The notes under the pieces are model-generated. The model worked only from the letters and a program-made list of their open reading frames with translations, searched no databases and was not told the origin of the DNA. This document shows positions 55,858 to 64,000 of a DNA stretch of 64,000 nucleotides, piece by piece. This DNA comes from Physcomitrium patens. Lineage: Eukaryota; Streptophyta; Bryopsida; Funariales; Funariaceae. Within the stretch, counting starts at the first letter, position 1; every line of letters begins with the position of its first letter. The position numbers and the translations under genes were made by a program. Where the stretch lies: the NCBI RefSeq assembly GCF_000002425.4, contig NC_037255.1:13793626-13857625 (forward strand), read 5' to 3'.

Positions 55858-56875
55858 AGTTTACAACTAAATTCAAGAAATCTTACTATTTTAAGTATGT
55901 AGGAGGTACGGATAAGTATACTCAAAAAAGTTGATAGAACAAAATCAAAGTTTTGATGATTTCTACAATAAGTAAAGTTCTATCTAAAGTTGTATCTTTT
56001 CTAATATTCTAATAGATTTACTCAAGTTTAATTCATAGGTGTACTTTTCATTGAGAGTATTCTTCCTTGATTTATATTTTTGGTAGAAAAAAATTCACAT
56101 CTCTTTTGTAATTTCAATTTATTCTTAGAGGTGTTTACAATCACTTTTGGAGAAAGTTATTGAGAAAAGGTAGTAGAGACTAAATTATTATCTTTACATT
56201 TAGCCACCATATATGTTGCTAAATTCCAAAACCTTACTTATGACATGGATTTAAATGACAAAGCCTTTATTAATTAATTTTGATATGAATTAAAAGATAA
56301 TATCAAAGACTTATAATTGATAATGCTAAAAATAAACTCATTAGAGCAATTTAATGTTCAAGCCATTATATACAATAATTGATTCTTTGAAAGACGTCAA
56401 GAATAAAGATTTGGTCAGAGAGGTATATGTCAAATCATGGCAATAGTATATAAGTTTATAGAAGCTTATTTATCAAGGCCAGAACCTATGCAAATAAACA
56501 TGGTATGTTTCAAATATCTTACTAAGCAAGAAAAGACTCAATACCATCAAGAAGATTTATGCTTATATTGTAGAGAACCTAAATACACTACTCAACAATT
56601 GTCCAAAGAAGTAATGTAATCACAAAATGAGAAGCATTGTTGCCGAAGAAGATGATGTATCAAAAAATAAGTTTTTCCAACTATAATAGCAATCATGAAA
56701 TTGAAATCTTATACAATAGCTAATAAATGTCTTAGATCTTTGACCTTATTTTATCATAGAAGTTTTTTTAGGATCAAAAATCACAAAGTCTTAGCCTTGT
56801 TAGATTCAAGAGCTTAAGCTTGTTTTATATATAAAGAATTTTTTAAAAAATAAGAAATATCCTTAGATAAAAAAA

Positions 56876-57042
56876 TATCAAAGATATGAATTTTAAAAAA
56901 AGAAAATTTTAATATTTTCTTGTATTACTTGAAAAGACTAGGAAATTATTCAAAGATAGTAATATATTGAATTAGAATGGTTACTGCCAAAATTAAGAAG
57001 ACTAGAAAGTTTTGAAACAAGACTAAGAATTAAGAAGACATT
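56876..57042 (-). repeat. Antisense family-A LTR fragment, interrupted by a B repeat
   Basis: It starts TATCAAAGATATG, matching the antisense LTR ends elsewhere, and is cut at about 57042 where the B repeat begins. Its other part is not in the window. Confidence 0.65.
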
Positions 57043-57078
57043 TTGTATTATATAAAGTGTCCTTGAAAATGCAATGGA
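57043..57078. repeat. B-type repeat, left piece (continues at 63447)
   Basis: TTGTATTATATAAAGTGTCC onward aligns with the B start at 29717. With the CACTAACTTGTGG at 63447 it restores one B repeat around the young element and its ATGGA duplication (57074-57078, 63442-63446). Confidence 0.7.
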
Positions 57079-57112
57079 TGTTAGGGACATATTCCTTAGA
57101 ACTTTCTAGAGA

Positions 57113-57394
57113 GAAGTTTCTAGAACCTTCTAGAAAACAAGCCTCTGGAACCTTCTAGAAGAGAAGCCTCTGGAACCTTTTAGAGAGAAGTTTCTAGAAG
57201 CTTCTAGAAAGGAAGTCTCTAGAACCTTCTAGAAGAGAAGTTTCTAGAAGCTTCTAGAAAAGAATCCCCTGGAACTTTCTAGAAGCTTCCTAGTTAATAG
57301 AAGTAGCTCGAGAAGTTTCTAGAACCTTCTAGAAAGGAAGCGTGTGGAACCTTCTAGAAGCTTCCTAGTTAATAGAAGTAGCTCGAGAAGCTTC
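57113..57394 (+). promoter_or_regulatory. Array of heat-shock elements in the LTR U3
   Basis: Alternating GAA and TTC triplets at exact 5-bp spacing. Five-unit arrays: 57113-57135, 57187-57209, 57237-57259, 57312-57334. Four-unit: 57272-57289, 57347-57364. Three-unit: 57148-57160, 57222-57234. One weak two-unit site lies at 57387-57394, 12 bp before the TATA box. The canonical heat-shock-factor site needs three alternating units, so eight clusters qualify. The 3' LTR has the same array plus one more repeat unit. Confidence 0.9.
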
Positions 57395-57405
57395 CTAAGT
57401 AGGAG

Positions 57406-57414
57406 TATATATAG
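57406..57414 (+). promoter_or_regulatory. LTR TATA box
   Basis: TATATATAG at the end of U3, identical in the 3' LTR, with the expected start about 25-30 bp downstream. Confidence 0.8.
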
Positions 57415-57418
57415 GGAT

Positions 57419-57444
57419 CGAGGCTGAAGAGTTCTTCAGTCTCG
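57419..57444. repeat. 26-bp palindrome over the predicted LTR transcription start
   Basis: A CGAGGCTGAAGA arm pairs with TCTTCAGTCTCG across two bases, 12 pairs including one G-T. It is unchanged in the 3' LTR (63287-63312). Confidence 0.8.
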
Positions 57445-57600
57445 ACAACACATCTCTTAGAGTTCTAGCTCACCTTTCTGGTGTTGTTCCTGTACTCATC
57501 TGTTTAATCTAGTTCTGCCACTTCTTCTTGAACTTCTTGTTAGATTTCAAGTCTGTATTTTGTGTCCGTGACAGTTTGTCGAGACTACACTAACTTGAGA

Positions 57601-57610
57601 TATCAGAGCT
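57601..57610 (+). other. Primer-binding-site-like sequence
   Basis: TATCAGAGCT, matching the core of the plant initiator-Met tRNA site TGGTATCAGAGC, lies 27 bases after the 5' LTR. That is farther than usual, so the call is tentative. Confidence 0.5.
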
Positions 57611-57621
57611 AGTTCTTTCTT

Positions 57622-57810
57622 AGTAGAGTGTGGATTACCCCTCTACTCGAAGGTATACTAGCATTTTTTAGAGGTTGCGGATTACCCTCCTCTAAATTGA
57701 TACTTCTTCTGTTACAATATTGGAGTCTTATTCTTCTTGGAGAGAGTGGATTACCCCTCTTCTTGAAATTCTTAAGGCATTTTATAAGTTGTGGATTACC
57801 CTCCTATAAA
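57622..57810 (+). other. Four-hairpin structured leader of the young element
   Basis: Four stem-loops in 190 bases: 57622-57647 (7-bp stem, 12-nt loop), 57667-57696 (8-bp, 14-nt), 57739-57762 (6-bp with one G-U, 12-nt), 57781-57810 (8-bp with one mismatch, 14-nt). Every loop carries GGATTACC. Stems 2 and 4 differ by a compensated pair, as do stems 1 and 3. It lies between the primer-binding-like site and gag, where packaging and dimerization signals of retroelements usually sit. No function is proven. Confidence 0.7.
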
Positions 57811-57853
57811 CCAATATTACCTCTTATAGGGTCATTTTTGTCCTTCTTTTAGA

Positions 57854-60800
57854 ATGGCCGGAGGTCAAGACATTAATATGACAGAAAGTTTGGAGTCTAA
57901 GTTAGATGCTATTATGAATGCCCTCACTACGTTATCACAAAGAACTGCAGAGATTGAAGAAGTGGTGGCAAGGCTTCATAATGATGGAGTATGTGGGATA
58001 GCACAATCTAAACTACATCAGCCTCAAATTTCGGCACTTGGAGAAACAACTTTGCCTCAGGTTCGACAAGAGCCACTAGTTCTACAACATAAAGAGCCTC
58101 GAGTTAGCCTTCTAGATAAGTTTGATGGAACACGTTCCAAGTTTTGAAGATTCGTCAATCAAATCAGGTTGATAACAATTTTACAGCCCGAACGATATCC
58201 AACGGAGGAGTCACGTGTTGTGCTTGTTGGAACCTTACTTACGGGACAAGCTCTATCATGGTTTGCTCCTTTGTTTGAAAAATGATCATTCATATTAAAC
58301 AACTTCGAAACCTTTTTGGAAGCATTTGCGGAAGCATTTGGTGAACACGATAAGGTTCGATGGGCTACAACAAAGATCCGGTCGCTATGACAAGGGATGC
58401 ATTCTACATCAGTCTATGCTTCGGATTTCAGGCGATTAGTATGCGACATCAATTGGGATGAAGAAGCGTTGATGAGTCAATTCTATTGGAGTTTAAGAGA
58501 TGATGTGAAGGATTTGTTGTTAACTCTTCCTGATCCACGAACGCTCAATGAAGCCATTAGCCAAGCTGTGAAGTGCGATAATCGCCTATTCCAATGTCGC
58601 CAAGACCAACGCTCAAGACAACATACAATTCGCCATGCTCCAACTATGTCGACAAGCGATGTGAATTCGCATTCAGAGGTGGAAGACATACAAATTGATG
58701 CGGTACGTATCAAATCTCTTACTATAGAAGAAAAAAAGCGACGTATGGAGGAAAATTTATGCTTGTATTGCGGTGGAGAAGGCCACAAAGTCGGAAACTG
58801 CCCCAAAAAGCAAAATCGAGGCATAGTCAAGACTAGGGGAGTATTTGTTCAAGAAAACGAGGATGCCCAGCCACAGCAGGAACCATGCGATTGGACAATG
58901 AAATATCCCAACAACAATCAGGTTCCTTTCTTTCTGCCCAACCTGCACTTTGTTTTACAATCCCTCTGTTTATCGGCCCTCAAAAACTGAGAACCTTAGC
59001 ACTACTAGACTCAGAAGCATCTGCTTGTTTTTTAGACGAAGAATTTGCAAAGCGTCATAAGATCCCTTTAGTACAAAAATCAAAACCTGTTCATGTTGAG
59101 GTCATAGATAGGCGACCTTTATTGTCTGGTAGCATCACCCATGAATCAAAACCTATAGAAGTAACGTTTAAAGACCATAGTAGTCAAATTATTTTTAATA
59201 TTATTAGAACCCCATCAAATCCTATTATTCTTGGTCTTTCTTGGTTGGAAAAACATAATCCATTGATAGATTGGAGGTTGCGGAAGATGACTTTTTCCAC
59301 AAAACCACCCAAGAAAAAACCTAGTAAAAAACCTCGAAAAAAGAAATCCTTATTCATTGGAGCAAGAGCGTTTATAAGATCATCTAAGGAAGGCACTCCA
59401 TTTGTCATTTATGCGGCTCCAACTACCGAGGAGAAGATCTCAAAAGCAAGTATACCAGAGCAATATAAAGATTTTGAAGACATGTTTCAAAAAAAGAACG
59501 CCGACATACTACCGGAACACCGACCATATGATTGTGCCATAGACTTGCAAGAAGGAGCACAACCACCTTTTGGCCCAATCTACAATCTATCGCAAACGGA
59601 GTTGGCAGAATTACGAAAGTACATCGACGAAAATCTAGCCAAGAACTTCATTCGTCATTCAAAATCATTAGCTGGAGCACCCATCTTATTTGTGAAGAAG
59701 AAAGATGGATCATTACGGATGTGTGTGGACTATCGAGGCCTCAACAAGGTAACAAAGAAAAATCGTTACCCATTACCCTTGATTTCTAGTCTCTTAGAAC
59801 AACTTAGACGTGCGAAGATCTTTACAAAAATTGATCTAAGGAGAGCTTATAATCTCGTACGAATCAAGGAAGGAGATGAGTGGAAGACAGCATTCCGTAT
59901 AAGGTATGGTCATTTCGAATATAATGTCATGCCTTTTGGTCTTACCAATGCTCCAGCGGTTTTCCAACATATGATGAATGACATCTTTCGAGAACACCTC
60001 GATGATTTTGTTGTCATCTACTTGGACGATATTCTAATATTCTCTAAAAATGACGAAGAGCATGAGGAGCATGTTCGTTTGGTCTTGGAGAAACTATGTA
60101 AGCGAGGACTATATGCCAAATTAGAAAAGTGTTTATTTCACTAGACGGAGATGGAATTTTTGGGGTTCATTGCGACTACAGAAGGTTTGAAGATGGACCC
60201 CAAGAAAGTAGAAGCAATCATGTCTTGGGAGGTTCCAAAGACGGTTAGAGACATACAATGCTTTCTTGGTTTTGCTAACTTTTATCAGATCTTCATCAAG
60301 AATTATTCTCAAGTTGCTGCTCCTCTCACTCGATTAACATGCAAGGATAAGTTGGAATGGGGACCTTTGGCGGAAAAGGCGTTTCAAGATTTGAAGATAG
60401 CATTTACTACAGCCCCAATTTTGGTACATCCAAACTTTACAAAGGCCTTCTATTTAAAAACTGATGCTTCAGATTTTGCTTTGGGAGCTATGCTTTCACA
60501 AATGAGTGAAGATAAGAAGCTCCATCCAGTTGCATTCTATTCTCAGAAGTTCTCTGCTGCTGAAATCAATTATGAGATCCACGATAAGGAACTTCTTGCT
60601 ATAGTGGATTCTTTCGAAGAATGGCGTCACTTTCTTGAAGGAGCTGCACATCCAATAACCGTATATACGGATCACAAGAATTTGGAGTATTTCATGACGG
60701 CTCGAGTTTTAAATTAGCGTCAAGCTCGATGAAATATGTCGCTATCTAGATTCGATTTTGTTATCACTTATCGACTTGGAAGGCAGCAAGGACTATCCGA

Positions 60801-62340
60801 TGCTTTATCAAGGAGATCGTATCTTGCACCAAAGGCTGGAGAAGTAGCGTTTGATCAATAATGTACAACGTTATTGAAGCCAGAGAGATTTCAACTTTGT
60901 GCTACTATTGTATCATTTGATGCTGACTTCCTAAACCAGGTACGTGCTATGACCATTAAAGATTCAGTAGCCATTGATATCAAGCAACGTACCAATGACA
61001 ACAAGTTCAAGGTGGAGGGAGATCTTTTATACTTTGAAGAGCGATTGTACATTCCAAAAGGACTAGCACGACTCCGAGTTCTTCAATCTCGCCATGATTT
61101 TCCAGCTGCGGGACATTTTGGATTCAACAAGACCTTGGAGCTTATTTCTCGAGATTTTTCATGGCCCCAAATGTGGAAGGATGTGAAAGATTTTGTCCTC
61201 TCTTGTGACATCTGTTCAAGATCTAAGAATCCTCGGCATCGCCCTTATGGACTTCTATAGCCATTGCCAATTCCACGTCGACCATGGTCTTCAATTTCTA
61301 TGGACTTCATCACGGACTTGCCATCATCAAACTCATTTGACAGCATCTTTGTCGTGGTAGATCAGCTTACGAAGATGGCACACTTTGTTCCTTGTAAGAA
61401 GACATCGTCCAGTGAAGTCAGAGCAAGACTCTTTCTCGATAATGTGTATCGATATCATGGACTACCAGATGATATCATATCAGATCGAGGTACCCAGTTC
61501 GTGTCAAAGTTTTGGAGATCTCTCTTTGGGATATTGAAGGTGGATATCAAGCTTTCTTCAGCTTTTCATCTTCAAACTGATGGCCAAACGGAACGGGTGA
61601 ACCAAGTCTTGGAGCAGTACTTACAATGCAGCATCAACTATCAGCAAGACGATTGGACTGCATATCTACCGCTAGCCGAGTTTACATATAACAACATCCT
61701 CCATGCGTCGACTCAACAAACACCATTCTTTTTCAACTATGGGTATCATCCGAAGCTTGATTTATTGAGTCCGTCAACAAATAACAATCCAGTAGCTGAA
61801 GGATTTGCGAAGCAACTATCAGAGCTTCAAACTATGTTGAAGCTTCAATTACAATCCGCTCAAGAATCCTATAAGACGTCTGCAGATAGATTTTGGAATC
61901 CAACACCTACTTTCAAAGTTGGAGACAAAGCCTCGCTTCTTCGACGAAATATCAAGACCAAGCGACCTTATGATAAGTTGGACTATCAAAGATTGAGACC
62001 ATTTATCATCCAGAAGCAAATTAATTCAGTGGCATACCGGTTGGAGTTATCGGCTTCTATGAAGGTACATCCAGTCTTTCATGTTTCTCTATTGGAACCT
62101 TATTGAGAGACATCTTTTCCTGGAAGAGTGCAATGTCCGCCACCTAGTATTGAAATCGAGAACCACAAAGAATACGAGGTTGAAAAGGTATTGGATTCAC
62201 GGCGAAGGTAGGGAAAGTTAGAATATCTTGTTCATTGGTGCGGCTATGACATTAATGAGTGAATGTGGGAGCCAGTTGAAAATCTTGCGAATGCGCCACA
62301 AAAGGTACAGGAGTTTCATCAACGACATCCCGATAAAACT
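57854..62340 (+). pseudogene. gag-pol coding region of the young element
   Basis: Gag starts MAGGQDINMTESLE at 57854; a CCHC zinc knuckle (CLYCGGEGHKVGNC) lies near 58760. Protease is about 58985-59250. Reverse transcriptase is about 59640-60150 with [19 protein letters not shown] and YLDD. RNase H is about 60440-60720. Integrase has its HHCC zinc region near 61110-61220 and catalytic core about 61300-61700 with ISDRGTQF. The chromodomain (about 62165-62330) includes VHWCGYD and is typical of chromoviruses. About half a dozen breaks separate the readable stretches. Confidence 0.9.
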
Positions 62341-62495
62341 AAATCAATTCGATGATAGCTTCTTTCTGAAGCTTGTTCTCCCAACAATATAAGAAAAGGG
62401 GAGAGCACCAGCAAAATTCATAGTTGATGTAGTTATTTTCTCCAAGATAGATCGTAGTTTGGTCTTTTGATATTGATAGCCAAGAGATAGATACT

Positions 62496-62825
62496 ATGCC
62501 AGTCAGAGTATCGCAACCGAGTAGCTCACGAAGGCGACCCCGAGATGAAGAACTACATGTACCACGACGACGACGGAGGATACCGAGTAACCGATCACTG
62601 GTGATCGTATTTGAGATTGAGCCTGCTTATGATGGTCAACCAGAAGGCGTGTTTGCAGGACAATTTCACAATGAGGACACGGAAGTTCATGCTTGGTCAG
62701 AAGTCAAAGGCGTGGGCCACTACCGTTGGCTTCAAGGGTCGATGAACCACTTGCCTCGTGAACAACAGTTGGAGTTCATAGCAGAAGTTATGCGACAGAT
62801 CTTCATTTTCTTGCGTTGGTACTGA
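62496..62825 (+). CDS. Extra open frame between chromodomain and 3' LTR, unknown function
   Basis: 109 codons with an ATG start and a stop before the polypurine tract. The first third is strongly basic and Ser/Arg/Pro-rich (RPRDEELHVPRRRRR); the rest is acidic to neutral with GHYRWLQGSMNHL and a hydrophobic end. Gypsy elements of plants sometimes carry an additional frame here. I do not recognise a domain. It may be a real additional protein or a chance frame. Confidence 0.4.
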   Translation: MPVRVSQPSSSRRRPRDEELHVPRRRRRIPSNRSLVIVFEIEPAYDGQPEGVFAGQFHNEDTEVHAWSEVKGVGHYRWLQGSMNHLPREQQLEFIAEVMRQIFIFLRWY

Positions 62826-62858
62826 TCAACAACATTGCTTCTCAGAGACCTCGAAGCT

Positions 62859-62869
62859 AAAGGAGGGGG
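62859..62869 (+). other. Polypurine tract
   Basis: AAAGGAGGGGG ends three bases before the 3' LTR, the standard plus-strand primer site. Confidence 0.85.
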
Positions 62870-62872
62870 TGA

Positions 62873-63441
62873 TGTTAGGGACATATTCCTTAGAACTTTC
62901 TAGAGAGAAGTTTCTAGAACCTTCTAGAAAACAAGCCTCTGGAACCTTCTAGAAGAGAAGCCTCTGGAACCTTTTAGAGAGAAGTTTTTAGAAGCTTCTA
63001 AAAAGGAAGTCTTTGGAACCTTCTAGAAGAGAAGCCTCTGGAACCTTTTAGAGAGAAGTTTCTAGAAGCTTCTAGAAAGGAAGTCTTTGGAACCTTCTAG
63101 AAGAGAAGTTTCTAAAAGCTTCTAGAAAGGAATCCCTTGGAACTTTCTAGAAGCTTCCTAGTTAATAGAAGTAGCTCGAGAAGTTTCTAGAACCTTCTAG
63201 AAAGGAAGCCTCTGAAACCTTCTAGAAGCTTCCTAGTTAATAGAAGTAGCTTGAGAAGCTTCCTAAGTAGGAGTATATATAGGGATCGAGGCTGAAGAGT
63301 TCTTCAGTCTCGACAACACATCTCTTGGAGTTCTAGCTCACCTTTCTAGTGTTGTTCCTATACTCATCTGTTTAATCTAGTTCTGCCACTTCTTCTTGAA
63401 CTTCTTGTTAGATTTCAAGTCTGTATTTTGTGTCCGTGACA
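62873..63441 (+). repeat. 3' LTR of the young element
   Basis: 569 bp against 495 bp for the 5' LTR. The extra 74 bp is one more copy of the repeated block holding heat-shock elements. Ends and TATA box are the same as in the 5' copy. Confidence 0.95.
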
Positions 63442-63446
63442 ATGGA

Positions 63447-64000
63447 CACTAACTTGTGGAAAAAAAATAGAACTTACAACAACATGATTTTAATAACTTT
63501 AATAGAATTATAAAAAAAAATTAATTAAATTATAACAATGCTAATCAATCTTTCATTAAATTCAAAAGAAATCTCAAGAACTTACAAAAGAAATATAAAG
63601 AAAAAATAAATTAATATTAATAAAATATATATAGTATAGAAATTTTAAAAGAATATCAAAAATAGATACTTTAATTGAATCTTAATTAAATCTTAATAGA
63701 ATCTTCAATAAATCCTAATAAAATTCTAAACCAATTTCAATCAAATCTAAAATAAAATCTTACTGAAATCTTATCTAAATCCTAATCAAATTTCAAACAA
63801 ATCCTAGTCAAATCTTAAATTTTAATCAAATCTTAAAAAATCTTTATTAAATCTAAATAAAATATTAGTGACATCTTAAATTCTAATCAAATCTTAAATC
63901 AAATCTTAAAAAATCTTTATTAAATCTAAATAAAATCTTAGTGACATCTTAAATTCTAATCAAATCTTAAATCAAATCTTAAAAAATCTTTATTAAATCT
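63447..64000. repeat. B-type AT-rich repeat, right piece, runs off the edge
   Basis: Starts CACTAACTTGTGG and continues in AAATCTTAATCAAATC-type degenerate units, collinear with 43920-44350. Between 63840 and 64000 a unit of about 70 bp (TTTATTAAATCTAAATAAAA onward) recurs in tandem. Confidence 0.7.

Larger units (their letters stand above)
54350..56875 (+). mobile_element. Ty3/gypsy element A3, 5' part only, broken and interrupted
   Basis: The 5' LTR 54350-54875 (starts TGTCACAGAC) is homologous to the A1 and A2 LTRs. The leader (54876-55110) holds decayed forms of the four leader hairpins. Gag follows from about 55110, is split by an antisense solo LTR (55341-55857), resumes to a zinc-knuckle-like region near 56560, and reaches the protease start at about 56800-56875. 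There an antisense LTR fragment begins. The remainder presumably lies beyond the right edge. Many breaks. Confidence 0.75.
57079..57573 (+). repeat. 5' LTR of the young element
   Basis: TG...CA ends (TGTTAGGGACAT to GTCCGTGACA). U3 is dominated by phased TTCTAGAAG-type repeats; TATA box at 57406-57414; a palindrome at 57419-57444 near the expected transcription start. Confidence 0.95.
57079..63441 (+). mobile_element. Young Ty3/gypsy chromodomain element, nearly whole, with heat-shock-element LTRs
   Basis: Full structure is present: 5' LTR 57079-57573, primer-binding-site-like sequence, structured leader, gag, protease, reverse transcriptase, RNase H, integrase, chromodomain, an extra downstream frame, polypurine tract (62859-62869) and 3' LTR 62873-63441. 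The target duplication ATGGA is perfect. The LTRs differ by about a dozen mostly transition changes plus one 74-bp unit, so insertion is recent, perhaps on the order of a million years; methylated cytosine decay makes that rough. The coding region carries about half a dozen breaks. Much less AT-biased than the family-A copies, though the domain order and leader are shared, so they belong to one lineage. Confidence 0.95.

Noticed and set aside
57079-57400. Regular repeats read as a CRISPR array or a vector polylinker (TCTAGA and AAGCTT sites)
   Set aside because: Units vary, lie inside both LTRs of a genomic retroelement with a clean target duplication, and follow heat-shock-element spacing instead.
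57628-57852. 74-codon frame in the leader of the young element
   Set aside because: Its repeated segments come from the hairpin duplication; structure, not the reading frame, explains the pattern.

Overview
The window is nuclear DNA of a land plant. The best guess is a moss: the host genes have many short introns, they encode plant-type proteins (CUL4, FANCD2, a plastid coiled-coil starch-binding protein), and they sit beside very AT-rich blocks of decayed LTR retrotransposons. The species is an inference; nothing here fixes it beyond a bryophyte-like plant.

Layout. 1-7696 (minus): the first two thirds of FANCD2, a DNA interstrand-crosslink repair gene that runs off the left edge. 7697-9657: a shared divergent promoter region. 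9658-15671 (plus): a complete 16-exon CUL4, the scaffold of the CRL4 ubiquitin ligase. 15672-18406: intergenic DNA ending in a TATA box. 18407-23481 (plus): a 14-exon gene for a probable plastid protein with a long coiled coil and a C-terminal CBM25/53-type starch-binding domain. 23482-46656: a retrotransposon island. 49816-53440 (plus): a complete 13-exon mitochondrial glutamate dehydrogenase of the animal/bacterial-like type rather than the usual plant GDH1/2 type. 53800-64000: a second retrotransposon island.

The islands are nests. An old Ty1/copia-like element on the minus strand was entered by two chromodomain Ty3/gypsy elements of one family (A1, 28099-35609, plus; A2, 35861-43655, minus). 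Both keep matching 5-bp target-site duplications. These copies were in turn entered by an AT-rich repeat family (B) and by an unclassified 1.2-kb sequence. On the right, a third family-A element (A3) holds an antisense solo LTR and an antisense LTR fragment. The fragment was entered by a B repeat, and the B repeat by a much younger Ty3/gypsy element (57079-63441; 5-bp duplication ATGGA; LTRs about 2-3% apart).

Two features of the young element stand out. Its LTRs carry a dense array of perfectly phased heat-shock elements (alternating GAA/TTC every 5 bp) just upstream of a TATA box. Its leader, right after the primer-binding-site-like sequence, holds four hairpins with a shared loop motif and compensated stem changes; the older family-A elements keep the same four-hairpin plan. 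Among host genes, FANCD2 appears to have Asn where the family's mono-ubiquitinated Lys (human K561) is expected.
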